Shown here: positions 42,855-51,194 of the stretch, in pieces
Layout: every line of letters begins with the position of its first letter
How positions within the stretch are numbered: position 1 is the stretch's first letter
Source of the DNA: JAFGHJ01 sp964525555
Lineage (GTDB): Bacteria > Hydrothermota > UBA3072
DNA: 64,000 nt
Direction: 5' to 3'
Assembly: GCA_964525555.1 (NCBI GenBank)
Contig: CAZGHN010000001.1
Span: 124,001-188,000 of the forward strand
Notes under the pieces: model-generated
Told to the model about the DNA's origin: nothing
The model's database searches: none
Seen by the model: only the letters and a program-made list of their open reading frames with translations
Translations under genes and position numbers: made by a program

Positions 42855-43391
42855 TTAATACATTGTGTGCCCAAAAGAACTTTCACTTAAGGGCGACCAC
42901 CAGCCTGCTGCAACTTCAACAATCTTCTGAGGAGATTTAACCTGGTCCCTCCTACCCATCACGCCTCCGGCTTCAAACGAGTAAACATAGTAAGAACCGG
43001 CTCCTCCAGGCGATACAGGTCCGTAAGGATTATTTCCGAAAGCATTACTGTAAATCATCGGTACAGGTGCTATAACAAATGACTTGGAAGTGTCGCTATT
43101 CATAGGAAACCTAAAAACATTTTGAACGGAAGTTCCGCTACCGAGACGAATCGTATCATTGGCCGTAATGGTGGCAGTTATCATATTATTATCGGGAATT
43201 AGCGAAATAAAAAAATCGCTACCGGTTTCAGCAAGCTGAAGCGCTCCTTTTCTCTTTATTAAATTTATAGTAGAAGCGACGTCACCGCTGGTCATAAGAG
43301 CGGTAGCCGTAGTTAATACAGTAAGAATAGCCATAATCCATAGAACCACTATCATCGATATACCTTTATTTGCCTTCTTATTTTTAGCCAT
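42855..43391 (-). CDS. PilX-like minor pilin
   Basis: A 178-residue prepilin-like protein: short basic leader ending in KG, cleavage before ISMIVVLWIMAILTVLTTA. Mature position 5 is Val, not Glu, as in PilX and GspK-type tip subunits. ATG 43391 is chosen because it lies 5 bases after AGGAGG; a GTG two codons upstream is too close. It sits between PilW-like and PilY1 genes, matching the PilX position in Pseudomonas-type operons. Confidence 0.8.
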   Translation of the reverse strand: MAKNKKANKGISMIVVLWIMAILTVLTTATALMTSGDVASTINLIKRKGALQLAETGSDFFISLIPDNNMITATITANDTIRLGSGTSVQNVFRFPMNSDTSKSFVIAPVPMIYSNAFGNNPYGPVSPGGAGSYYVYSFEAGGVMGRRDQVKSPQKIVEVAAGWWSPLSESSFGHTMY

Positions 43392-43404
43392 TAACACCTC
43401 CTCT

Positions 43405-43989
43405 TCAAGGTCTTTTATTTCTCATAGATACCAAACCGTCGTAATCAACCGTGTCCGGCATTCTGGGGAAAGGGCTTGCCAACCTCATGCTATATTTAAT
43501 ATTTTCTACCGGATTACCCACAAGAACCCAGTTTCCAGAAGAATCTGCTTCGACTATCGGCGGCCCTACGATATTACTTGTAGTATCCCTATACTCAAAC
43601 TCCAATGAAACAATCCTGTCAAGCGCAAAATCGCCGTCTATATATAGAGTATCCCCGCTTATAGTTATAGAATGAATATCCTCGGGATCAAGAATCCCCG
43701 CCTGCGGCCCATTTATATCATGAGAATAAATAATTCCATTTAGATTTCCTCTTATTATTCCAAAAGCATCCCCCGCTCCAAAAATGCTTGCAGTGTAACC
43801 AACAGCTCTGAGCTCCCTTGCGATATATGTCGATGCCTTCCTGCCTTTCATATTGAGTTCAGACCACATCCTCTGACGGCGTAAAGATTTTTCCTGCTGG
43901 AAGAAAAATTGATAAATTACAACCATAATTATACCCAGCACAAGAACAACTACCATTAATTCAATAAGTGAAAATCCTTTTTTCTTCAT
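43405..43989 (-). CDS. PilW-like minor pilin
   Basis: A 194-residue prepilin: leader MKKKG, cleaved before FSLIELMVVVLVLGI, Glu5 intact. The long helix is followed by RRQRMWSELNMKGRKASTYIARELRAVGY, a pattern typical of PilW/GspJ-like subunits (helical stretch with conserved LR..GY). It has a GGGGG ribosome-binding site and a 13-base gap to the PilX-like gene. It should help prime pilus assembly at the tip. Confidence 0.85.
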   Translation of the reverse strand: MKKKGFSLIELMVVVLVLGIIMVVIYQFFFQQEKSLRRQRMWSELNMKGRKASTYIARELRAVGYTASIFGAGDAFGIIRGNLNGIIYSHDINGPQAGILDPEDIHSITISGDTLYIDGDFALDRIVSLEFEYRDTTSNIVGPPIVEADSSGNWVLVGNPVENIKYSMRLASPFPRMPDTVDYDGLVSMRNKRP

Positions 43990-43998
43990 AATTTCCCC

Positions 43999-44457
43999 CT
44001 AATCATGACGTGAAACATAAATCATTGTTGTATCGTTAATATTTAAATCCGGATCCGAAGAAATTACTCTTACTCCCAGAAAAATACCAATTTGCGACAT
44101 AGTTCCGCTGCCGCCACTATCCGGCAAAAATTGATCGAGCTCCAATCTCGCTACAATGCCTAAATCGTCATTCGTATCGGCAGAAAGAATATCTCCTATA
44201 GTACCGAAAACCCATATTGAATCAAAGCTTGCTCCCGGTATTGGCGATGACCTGAGCCGACCTTTAAATTTCTCTATTACTTCTTCCTGCAAAAGAGTTC
44301 TCTGCGCATTCCTTTCCGAAGTAATGGCGACTCTGGTATTTCTGACATTAAACATAGCTACACTAACCATTATTACCGAAAATATCATTATACTCACAAG
44401 AAGTTCTATAAGAGTTATACCTTTTTGCTCTCTTAACTTTAAGTATATTTTTCTCAT
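43999..44457 (-). CDS. PilV/GspI-like minor pilin
   Basis: A 152-residue prepilin with a rather long leader (MRKIYLKLREQKG), cleaved before ITLIELLVSIMIFSVIMVSVAMFN; Glu5 is present. A serine/isoleucine-rich helix and the position between FimT/GspH-like and PilW-like genes fit PilV. Its start overlaps the upstream gene by 4 bases (ATGA). Confidence 0.82.
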   Translation of the reverse strand: MRKIYLKLREQKGITLIELLVSIMIFSVIMVSVAMFNVRNTRVAITSERNAQRTLLQEEVIEKFKGRLRSSPIPGASFDSIWVFGTIGDILSADTNDDLGIVARLELDQFLPDSGGSGTMSQIGIFLGVRVISSDPDLNINDTTMIYVSRHD

Positions 44458-44909
44458 TGTGTTATAACCTCCATCACTCCAAGCGGTGAGATATAAAATT
44501 GCAAAGTTCGATGCGTGCCGGCATCATAAATCGAAAAGCTTCTCGTTGTATCGTTTCTTACGACAAACCCATCAGGCTCTACCGTAAAAGTTATAGAAGT
44601 ACCGCCTGCCGGGAATTGCAAATCCAATGATGAATATAATTTTACGGAATCTCTAACTACGGCACTTACATTATCTTCCATACATCGAAAGACTTCTTTG
44701 TCACCGTCGACCTGCAAAACATAATTGATTCCTTTCGTAGTCGCATATCGCTGAGTCCTTTGATACAAACCAAAAACCTCATTGCGGGCTTCTTCAAGCC
44801 GCCCCTTTTTAAACACACCGCGGAAAGCAGGTACCGAAAGTCCGACAAGAATACCTACAATCACAACAACAACAAGTAACTCAATAACCGTAAAACCACT
44901 GTTTTTCAT
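44454..44909 (-). CDS. FimT/FimU/GspH-like minor pilin
   Basis: A 151-residue prepilin starting MKNSG, cleaved before FTVIELLVVVVIVGILVGLSVPAFRG; Glu5 is present. EARNEVFGLYQRTQRYATTKG and the C-terminal beta region (FDA-like GTHRTLQFYISPLG) fit GspH/FimT. ATG 44909 is chosen: AGGAGG lies 5 bases upstream, and an earlier in-frame ATG at 44936 overlaps the -10 region TATAAT (44933-44928). It is first in an operon of four minor pilins, pilY1 and a lipoprotein. Confidence 0.85.
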   Translation of the reverse strand: MKNSGFTVIELLVVVVIVGILVGLSVPAFRGVFKKGRLEEARNEVFGLYQRTQRYATTKGINYVLQVDGDKEVFRCMEDNVSAVVRDSVKLYSSLDLQFPAGGTSITFTVEPDGFVVRNDTTRSFSIYDAGTHRTLQFYISPLGVMEVITQ

Positions 44910-44927
44910 TTTTTCCTCCTTAAATTT

Positions 44928-44933
44928 ATTATA
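44928..44933 (-). promoter_or_regulatory. -10 box of the minor-pilin/pilY1 operon
   Basis: A perfect TATAAT on the minus strand, 18 bases before the ATG at 44909, with CCTCCT (44915-44920; AGGAGG on the coding strand) between them. No good -35 box was found at the usual distance, which may mean activator dependence. Confidence 0.5.
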
Positions 44934-45118
44934 CAAATTACATTCCTTAATTTAACAGATTCATTTTCAACAACTTAATATCTTCTTACTATGTAAATCA
45001 TTCCAGATGTATGTAATCTGTTTCATAGTATAGGTTTGTTTGTAAGATTTAAAAAATTTTTGATAGGATAAGAGAATATAAAGATTCTCAACTTTTGTAC
45101 GGCAAATAATAATTAATT

Positions 45119-46636
45119 TTATGATACCGGCTTAAATCCATTCTCCCTTTCAGTAGCGAATTCGACTCTATTTCCGCCTTTTTCTTTTGCAAGATAACAG
45201 GCGTTATCCGCATAACGAACGAGTTCGACCAGGTCTTTTCCATCGTAGGGAAAAACCCCAATTCCTATTGAAAGCGTCAAACCCTTCAGCAGTTCATGTT
45301 CCCTTACACCTTTAAGCATCTGACTCGCCACTTTTATTGATCTTTGGATATCTGTCTTTGGAAGAAGACAAATAAATTCATCCCCACCGTATCTGCCCAA
45401 TATATCATCACTTTGAAGGCTTTCTTTAATTATTCGAGCAAAAGACATGAGCCCCTCGTCGCCCATCTGATGTCCGTATTTATCGTTGAATTCTTTAAAT
45501 TTATCAAGGTCTAAAAAAAGAATAGCAAATTCTTCATCATCCAATTTAGCCTTTGCGATTTGCTCGTTAAGCTTTTCTTCTAGCATTCTTCTGTTAATAG
45601 CCCCGGTCAGGGAATCTTCAGTAGAAAGTCTCCTGGTTTCTTCAAAAAGTCTGGAACGTTCAATTGCCATGGCAATCTGAGCGCCGAGAGCCACCAGTAA
45701 ATTTCTCACAGATTTTGGGAAATCATCTCTGCGTAAACTTTCAATATCGAGAACACCAATAATTTTATCTCTTATTTTCAAAGGTATGGAAAACTCTGAT
45801 TTCTTTTTAAACTCCTGCGGACCGTGAAAAGGAACCATAGAAACGTCAGCTGCATAATATGGTTGCCCCGACTCAACTACCCTTCCTATGATTCCGCCGT
45901 CTCCTATTTTTATCTTAGTACCTTTAAAAGATTCTATCGCATCAACGGTCCACTCGAGAGTAGCATGCTCTCTATCATCATCTACAAGATAAATACCAAT
46001 AATTTCATAGCCAAAATGAGTGGTTATCTGTTTTACTATCTGACTTATAAGCTCATTGACATCCAAACTTGATATCATTGCACGACTCATTTCGTAAGAA
46101 ATTCGGAGTTCTCTCAGAGTAGTATCCAATTTCTGATAAAGTCTGGAATTAGCCAAAGCAAAAGCAAGCACAGGAGAAAGACTTTTCATTAAATCTTTAA
46201 CTTTCTCTAAAGTATCCGGGAATTCTGTAAAATAGTACAAATAAAGAATCGCTTCAACCTCTCCCCTGAGTATAATAGGAATTGCGACCAAAGAGGTTTT
46301 CTCTTTGTTATGGATTTCTTTGCTGGGATTAGAAAGATCAGTTGGATCAGTCGTAACTACGATATCTCTCTTTCTAATAACCTCACCCTCAATACCTGTT
46401 GCAAGTCTAGCCATGCCCTTATGAGTAATAATCTCCTCTTTACTTGTCGAGTAATCGTAAGTGATCTTTTCCGGATTTTCCTTAAGTATCAGAAGAGAAG
46501 AATAATCGGCACCAGTAATCTCAGGCACAGTCCTCAATATTTCTCTAATAACCCCTTCTTGTCTTCCAAAAAGAGAAATATTTCCAAGTAGTTGTCCTAC
46601 CCATTTAAAGAAATGAACTTCGTTATAAACCTCCAT
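45119..46636 (-). CDS. Diguanylate cyclase with two GAF domains
   Basis: A 505-residue cytoplasmic sensor. Two GAF domains (about residues 20-165 and 185-325; the second includes IGDGGIIGRVVESGQPYYAADV) precede a GGDEF domain (about 340-495) with DSLTGAINRR, FLDLDKFKEFNDKYGH and intact GRYGGDEFICLL. The usual RxxD inhibitory site reads QSDD, so product inhibition at that site is probably lost. It should make c-di-GMP in response to ligands. ATG 46636 coincides with the predicted transcription start; an upstream ATG at 46663 lies before the -10 box and is excluded. It is a neighbour of pilus genes but has a separate promoter. Confidence 0.88.
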   Translation of the reverse strand: MEVYNEVHFFKWVGQLLGNISLFGRQEGVIREILRTVPEITGADYSSLLILKENPEKITYDYSTSKEEIITHKGMARLATGIEGEVIRKRDIVVTTDPTDLSNPSKEIHNKEKTSLVAIPIILRGEVEAILYLYYFTEFPDTLEKVKDLMKSLSPVLAFALANSRLYQKLDTTLRELRISYEMSRAMISSLDVNELISQIVKQITTHFGYEIIGIYLVDDDREHATLEWTVDAIESFKGTKIKIGDGGIIGRVVESGQPYYAADVSMVPFHGPQEFKKKSEFSIPLKIRDKIIGVLDIESLRRDDFPKSVRNLLVALGAQIAMAIERSRLFEETRRLSTEDSLTGAINRRMLEEKLNEQIAKAKLDDEEFAILFLDLDKFKEFNDKYGHQMGDEGLMSFARIIKESLQSDDILGRYGGDEFICLLPKTDIQRSIKVASQMLKGVREHELLKGLTLSIGIGVFPYDGKDLVELVRYADNACYLAKEKGGNRVEFATERENGFKPVS

Positions 46637-46642
46637 GGTAAA

Positions 46643-46671
46643 ATTATACTTGTATAACAGCAATATGTCAA
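46643..46671 (-). promoter_or_regulatory. Consensus promoter of the diguanylate cyclase gene (leaderless)
   Basis: Minus strand: TTGACA (46671-46666), exactly 17 bases, TATAAT (46648-46643), then 6 bases to the ATG at 46636. Both hexamers are perfect. Transcription should begin on or next to the ATG. Confidence 0.85.
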
Positions 46672-46750
46672 GCCTTATATTGCTCTAAGTACAACTCTCC
46701 AATATTATTCAGGAGGAAATACTAGCTATGTAGATTATAGAATAGCTATT

Positions 46751-46970
46751 CCAACAAAATGTAAAAATCAAATATCAAAATGTAAAATTATAAAGAAGAA
46801 TTTGAAAAGCCAGGAGTCAAAAGTCAAAATCCCATCCCAAATCCAAAAAAAATTTGAACCATAAAGCACACAAAGAGCACAAAGATTTACTTTTTGTTTT
46901 TTTCCTAAATCCCAAATCCAAAATCCTAAATCCCAATTTGTCATTTTAATTTTTGATTTTTAATATTTTA
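46751..46970. repeat. Long word-repeat tract in the 408-base divergent gap
   Basis: It contains AAAATGTAAAAATCAAATATCAAAATGTAAAA, GGAGTCAAAAGTCAAAA, CCATAAAGCACACAAAGAGCACAAAG and CCTAAATCCCAAATCCAAAATCC-type words. Apart from the two promoters at its ends, no gene is present. Confidence 0.7.
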
Positions 46971-47009
46971 TTTCCGGGGGTACAATATGACGGGTGGGCG
47001 GAAACAGTA

Positions 47010-47038
47010 TTGACAAATCTATACTTAATTTTTATGAT
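47010..47038 (+). promoter_or_regulatory. Promoter of the ABC-2-like permease gene (leaderless)
   Basis: TTGACA (47010-47015), 17 bases, TATGAT (47033-47038), then 6 bases to the ATG at 47045. This places the start codon at the expected +1 position. There is no Shine-Dalgarno sequence. Confidence 0.8.
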
Positions 47039-47044
47039 ATTATT

Positions 47045-48685
47045 ATGATTGCTTTTCTTCTGAAAATCAGATTAATTAGAGCATTTAAGTCTATTTCATC
47101 AACAAAAAGGTCGAATCTTATAGTTTATTCTCTCGTTTTCTCCATCTTTATGACAGGGGCTTTTCTGTTTTTCTTCAGAATTTTTTTATTTTTAGCAACA
47201 ATAGAAGTTATAGGTACAATAATCGCGGATAAATTAATTTCCTACTCTTTCTTCATTTTTACACTCCTTTTATTTATGAGTAACGGAATCACAGCTCTTT
47301 CTACATTGTATCATTCTACAGAGCTTGATTACCTTAATTCCACCCCATTACAACCTTTCAGTATTTTCTCTCTAAAATTAATTGAAACAGCTTTTTATTC
47401 ATCCTGGGCTACGCTTATCGGCGGACTGCCCATTATCTTATCATATTTGATTGCTTTCTCTTCCCTTCATATAAAATTATTATTAATAATTCTTCCTCTA
47501 TTCGCTTTTATTCTTATCCCTTCCGGTCTAGGTATTTCGATTATAATCATCCTAAAAAAAATAAACCCTCGATGGACCATTAAACAATTAGCCGCAGTAC
47601 TCGGAACATTCTCTATTCTTTTCGTTTTTATTTACATACAAACCACACCATATAACTTTAATGTACCCGATACCTTGAGTCTTGAAGCATTAAATCAGTT
47701 TATCAAAGGTTTGGAAGTTTCAAACCCTTATTTTCCTAACGAGTGGTTTTATAAATGCGTTTCCGCTCTGGCAAATAACAATATCGAAATACTTACAAAA
47801 AACTCAGTACTTCTATTTTCGGGGAGCTTAATTTCAATATCTTTTGCCTTTTTCCTTTCAAACCTATTCTATAGAGCAAGCTGGATGTCAAGTGAAAGTA
47901 ATTCCGGCTCATTTTTTATACACAAAAAACTTCTATTAAATAGATTACCCGGAATATTGAATATTTTACAGAAAGATATAAAAATATTCCTGCGGTCACC
48001 TCTTCAGTGGTCTCAGCTTATGATAATCGGTGTACTCATTATAATCTACACCTTTTCCCTCAGAAGAACACCTTTATATGTAAGAGATCCATTCTGGCTA
48101 TCTGTACTTGCTCTTATCAATACCGGCTTTATCGGATATTTGACTGCTACCCTCTCTCTACGTTTCGTATATCCCGGTATAAGCCTGGAAGGCAAAAGCT
48201 GGTGGAGCCTTAGAAGTGCTCCGCTAAATCCTGAAATTATACTTCACTCAAAAAGTATATTCTTTTTCATAATCAACCTACTTATTGCCGAGTTAGCTAT
48301 AATATTTTCCAATATTATCCTTGTTAAATATGCGATAATAGTATTCTTATCAGCGGTTCTCGCCGCAATTTTTTCGCTTGTCTCTGTTTATCTGAACGTT
48401 TCATTGGGAACTCTATTTTCTGATTTTAAAGAGACAGACCCCGCAAAAATAGCTTCCGGTGCAGGAGGTCTTCTAACAGCGGCTATAAACTTACTTTATA
48501 TAGCCGTATCAATGGTTCTTTTTGCAACACCAATATCTATATATATAAGAAGCCGCCTTGAAGGCCATATTGTACCGATTCATATTCCTTTAATAATATC
48601 CTCTTCCGTATTTATTATAATAACTATATTGTTAGTACTTATTCCATTTAGATACGCAAAAAAGAGAATAAAAGAAATTGAATAG
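47045..48685 (+). CDS. Polytopic membrane protein, ABC-2-type exporter permease-like
   Basis: A 546-residue protein with about twelve hydrophobic helices and short loops. It recalls large ABC-2-type or 'putative ABC exporter' permeases (symmetrical halves; a helical hairpin TSTLYHSTELDYLNSTPLQP before the third helix; central loop LNILQKDIKIFLRSPLQW). The in-frame GTG at 46994 lies upstream of the -35 box, so ATG 47045 is the start. No ATPase gene lies next to it. The substrate is unknown. Confidence 0.65.
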   Translation: MIAFLLKIRLIRAFKSISSTKRSNLIVYSLVFSIFMTGAFLFFFRIFLFLATIEVIGTIIADKLISYSFFIFTLLLFMSNGITALSTLYHSTELDYLNSTPLQPFSIFSLKLIETAFYSSWATLIGGLPIILSYLIAFSSLHIKLLLIILPLFAFILIPSGLGISIIIILKKINPRWTIKQLAAVLGTFSILFVFIYIQTTPYNFNVPDTLSLEALNQFIKGLEVSNPYFPNEWFYKCVSALANNNIEILTKNSVLLFSGSLISISFAFFLSNLFYRASWMSSESNSGSFFIHKKLLLNRLPGILNILQKDIKIFLRSPLQWSQLMIIGVLIIIYTFSLRRTPLYVRDPFWLSVLALINTGFIGYLTATLSLRFVYPGISLEGKSWWSLRSAPLNPEIILHSKSIFFFIINLLIAELAIIFSNIILVKYAIIVFLSAVLAAIFSLVSVYLNVSLGTLFSDFKETDPAKIASGAGGLLTAAINLLYIAVSMVLFATPISIYIRSRLEGHIVPIHIPLIISSSVFIIITILLVLIPFRYAKKRIKEIE

Positions 48686-48699
48686 AATTGAAGAAAAAA

Positions 48700-48812
48700 C
48701 AAGTAGCCAAGCGTCAAGTCAAATGGTCGAATTGTTGAATGGTTGAATCGTACTCCCCACACCCTTTTTATTTTTTACTATTTAACTATTTTTTAATTTA
48801 ACTATTCAACTA
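48700..48812. repeat. GAATGGTTGAAT / TTTAACTATT word repeats
   Basis: AAGCGTCAAGTC, AATGGTCGAATTGTTGAATGGTTGAATCG and TTTAACTATTTTTTAATTTAACTATTC-type words between convergent genes. No gene or clear terminator. Confidence 0.65.
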
Positions 48813-48815
48813 ATC

Positions 48816-49616
48816 TTAGAAAACGCTTATTTTTACGTATTTTCCAGGGTTTTTCCTGAAATCAACAAGCAAACTATCAAGATTGGATGCCGCCCTGGTA
48901 AGATTATCATAAAGTTTCTCATCATATACAAGCTTACCCATTGTACCCTTTTTACTATTTATTTGCTTTAGAGTTAAATCCAATTCTTTTATGGTAGAAT
49001 CCATATTATCAATGAGAACTTGCGTCTTCTCTAAGTTCGCGCTTCCTCCTTTAATTGTTTTCGCCAATTCTTTTCTATTTTCTTTCAAAAGAAGTTCTAA
49101 TTCACTAAGAGTGGAACCCACCTTCTCAAAAGTTCCTTCACTACCAACCATAGCACCTCTAAGAGTTCCCAGCAAATCTTCAAGCTGTTCGGTAATTCCT
49201 CCAACCTCCACCGTAGATAAACCCCTATTGGGTGCACCAACTAAAGTTTTCGAAATATCAAGAAGCTTATCCGAAACACCGGGATGTATCACTATAGTTT
49301 TTGTTCCGCTTATCATTGCAACGTCCTGAATCGAAGCTCTGGTATCTTCTTTTAAAACCACACTCCTCTCTATCCAGACCCTAACCAAAACTCCATTACC
49401 ATCCATTCTCATTCCCATAACTTTTCCCTTCTTAATACCATATACTCTAACAGGATCCCCTTTAGTCAATCCGCTCACATCATCATAAAAAATATTTAAA
49501 TAAAAACCCTCCTTACCAACATTAAAACGCACAAGCCAGAGCTGTCCAATTATAAAAATAATAAAAACAACAGTTAAAAAAATCCCCACTTTTACAGCTT
49601 TTTCTTTTTTAACCAT
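48816..49616 (-). CDS. mlaD: MlaD-like MCE-domain lipid-transport protein
   Basis: A 266-residue protein with an N-terminal membrane anchor (about residues 8-28), one MCE domain (about 38-115; FYDDVSGLTKGDPVRVYGIKKG, then ASIQDVAMISGTKTIVIHPG) and a long helical tail (about 150-245). MCE proteins form hexameric tunnels carrying phospholipid between membranes. It follows the mlaE gene at 10 bases. The tail is longer than in E. coli MlaD (183 residues), so the tunnel or its periplasmic extension may be larger. Confidence 0.9.
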   Translation of the reverse strand: MVKKEKAVKVGIFLTVVFIIFIIGQLWLVRFNVGKEGFYLNIFYDDVSGLTKGDPVRVYGIKKGKVMGMRMDGNGVLVRVWIERSVVLKEDTRASIQDVAMISGTKTIVIHPGVSDKLLDISKTLVGAPNRGLSTVEVGGITEQLEDLLGTLRGAMVGSEGTFEKVGSTLSELELLLKENRKELAKTIKGGSANLEKTQVLIDNMDSTIKELDLTLKQINSKKGTMGKLVYDEKLYDNLTRAASNLDSLLVDFRKNPGKYVKISVF

Positions 49617-49626
49617 AAAAAACCTC

Positions 49627-50388
49627 CTATGTAAAAACTAATCTCGAAAGAACATAATCAAGAAAAAGAACGAGAATAGTCGATGATATAACAGCCTTAG
49701 TAGTCGATTCACCAACTCCTTCTGCACCACCCTCGGTTCGAAGTCCATAGTAACAACCCATAACAGTCAAAGCCAGACCAAAAGCAGCCGCTTTAATTAA
49801 ACCACCATAAAGCGTTATAGGATAATAATTTAAACGTACACCTCTCCAGTAAATTGCTGATGTAATGTTAAGGCTCGCGATGGAGAGTAGCCATCCTCCT
49901 ACAACGCCTGTAAGTTCTGCTATTACTGTGAGAACAGGTACTATAAATATGCCTGTAAAAACTCTTGGGACAACAAGATGTTCTATAGGGTCTATTGCGA
50001 AGGCTTCGAGTGCGTCTATTTGTTCTGTAACTTTCATCGAGCCAAGTTCTGCCGCAATTGAAGAAGAAACCCTACCTGCAATTACAAGACCCACAATTAG
50101 GGGACCAAGCTCAATAAATAGAGCCTTACATACAGACATCCCGATATAAACGTCGGGCATATATTGTCTCGCTTGATAATGCGCCTGATATGCTGTAACC
50201 ATACCCATAAAAAGGGAAGTAAATAGCACAATAGAGATAGATTTGACTCCCTGGAAGAACATCTGTTCGAGAAATAAGTCGAATTTCCGGAATAATCCTT
50301 TACTTTTAAGAAAAGTATGGCCCATAAGAATAAAAATACCGCCTATATATTCCATACTTGATATTATGGTGTCTTTTATGAGTTTCAT
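49627..50388 (-). CDS. mlaE: MlaE-like ABC transporter permease
   Basis: A 253-residue permease with about five to six membrane helices. Family landmarks: TSLFMGMVTAYQAHYQARQY near residue 60, GPLIVGLVIAGRVSSSIAAELG near 95, and MKVTEQIDALEAFAIDPIEHLVVPRV near 120. It pairs with an MlaF ATPase and MlaD to move phospholipids. In this operon the partners are an IMPase upstream and mlaD downstream; no mlaF is present in the window. Confidence 0.92.
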   Translation of the reverse strand: MKLIKDTIISSMEYIGGIFILMGHTFLKSKGLFRKFDLFLEQMFFQGVKSISIVLFTSLFMGMVTAYQAHYQARQYMPDVYIGMSVCKALFIELGPLIVGLVIAGRVSSSIAAELGSMKVTEQIDALEAFAIDPIEHLVVPRVFTGIFIVPVLTVIAELTGVVGGWLLSIASLNITSAIYWRGVRLNYYPITLYGGLIKAAAFGLALTVMGCYYGLRTEGGAEGVGESTTKAVISSTILVLFLDYVLSRLVFT

Positions 50389-50394
50389 AGTTAT

Positions 50395-51171
50395 TTATAT
50401 AATATTATTTTGAACAAAGTCAAGAAGGAAGTTCTGTACAAAGGGATTTCCCGAAATAATAGTACCTTTTAAAATTTCATTTCCTCCCCTTTCATCAGTT
50501 ATTACGCCCCCGGCTTCCTCTACCAGTATCCAACCTGCCGCCACATCCCATGGAGATAGAGCAAAACCTATATCTCCATCTATTCTTCCAGCCGCTATTT
50601 CTGCCAACTGCAGGGCTGCTGCACCAAAAATTCTTAACGAATTTACCTTGAGAATTAATTTTTTTAAAGCATCCATAATTTTTTCTCTTCTTTCATATGC
50701 AGAAGGAGGTACGCCAATTGTAATCAAAGCTCTACTGAGGTCGTCCTGTCCCGAATGTTTGATTTGCCTTCCATTTAAAAAAGCCCCTTTACCTCTTTCA
50801 GCCGAAAAGAGTTCGTCTTTAACAGGTTCGTAAACAACACCCGCCTTGATTTCAGAATTTTCTTCATACGCAATAGATACGCAAAAACGAGCTATACCAT
50901 GCATAAAATTATGAGTCCCGTCCAGAGGATCGATTATAAAACTACCCTTCCCGGAAATAGCATCTCCTTCCTCGGAACAGATACCCACACCCGGAAAACT
51001 TTTCTGCAATTCTTTTATTATAAAATCTTCAGCTTCTTTGTCTGCCCTTGTAACAAAAGTAACAAAATGACCGAAACCTTTCTTCTCTATATCCACTTTT
51101 TTGAGAGATCCGTAATAGCTACGAATTATATTTCCGGAACCTTTCGCAATTTCAATTAATTTTTCTAAGAT
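50395..51171 (-). CDS. Inositol monophosphatase family protein (SuhB/HisN-like); non-standard start suspected
   Basis: An IMPase-fold phosphatase. Metal-binding motifs: TRADKEAEDFI, IIDPLDGTHNF and the C-terminal SPWDVAAGWILVEEAGG. The first standard in-frame start is GTG 51096, but that would remove the conserved first helix. The frame stays open upstream to a TAG and reads LEKLIEIAKGSGNIIRSYYG, typical of the family, beginning right after an ATC at 51171-51169 that lies 5 bases from a perfect AGGAGG. There is no ATG, GTG or TTG between that site and 51096. It could be a non-canonical AUC start or a one-base error. IMPase-like HisN enzymes can act as histidinol-phosphate phosphatase, the step missing from the his genes here (speculative). 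Confidence 0.85.
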   Translation of the reverse strand: MLEKLIEIAKGSGNIIRSYYGSLKKVDIEKKGFGHFVTFVTRADKEAEDFIIKELQKSFPGVGICSEEGDAISGKGSFIIDPLDGTHNFMHGIARFCVSIAYEENSEIKAGVVYEPVKDELFSAERGKGAFLNGRQIKHSGQDDLSRALITIGVPPSAYERREKIMDALKKLILKVNSLRIFGAAALQLAEIAAGRIDGDIGFALSPWDVAAGWILVEEAGGVITDERGGNEILKGTIISGNPFVQNFLLDFVQNNII

Positions 51172-51194
51172 ACCAACCTCCTAACAAAAAAACT

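Noticed and set aside
46637..46663. Upstream ATG for the diguanylate cyclase
   Set aside because: It lies upstream of and within a perfect promoter, so it would not be in the mRNA.
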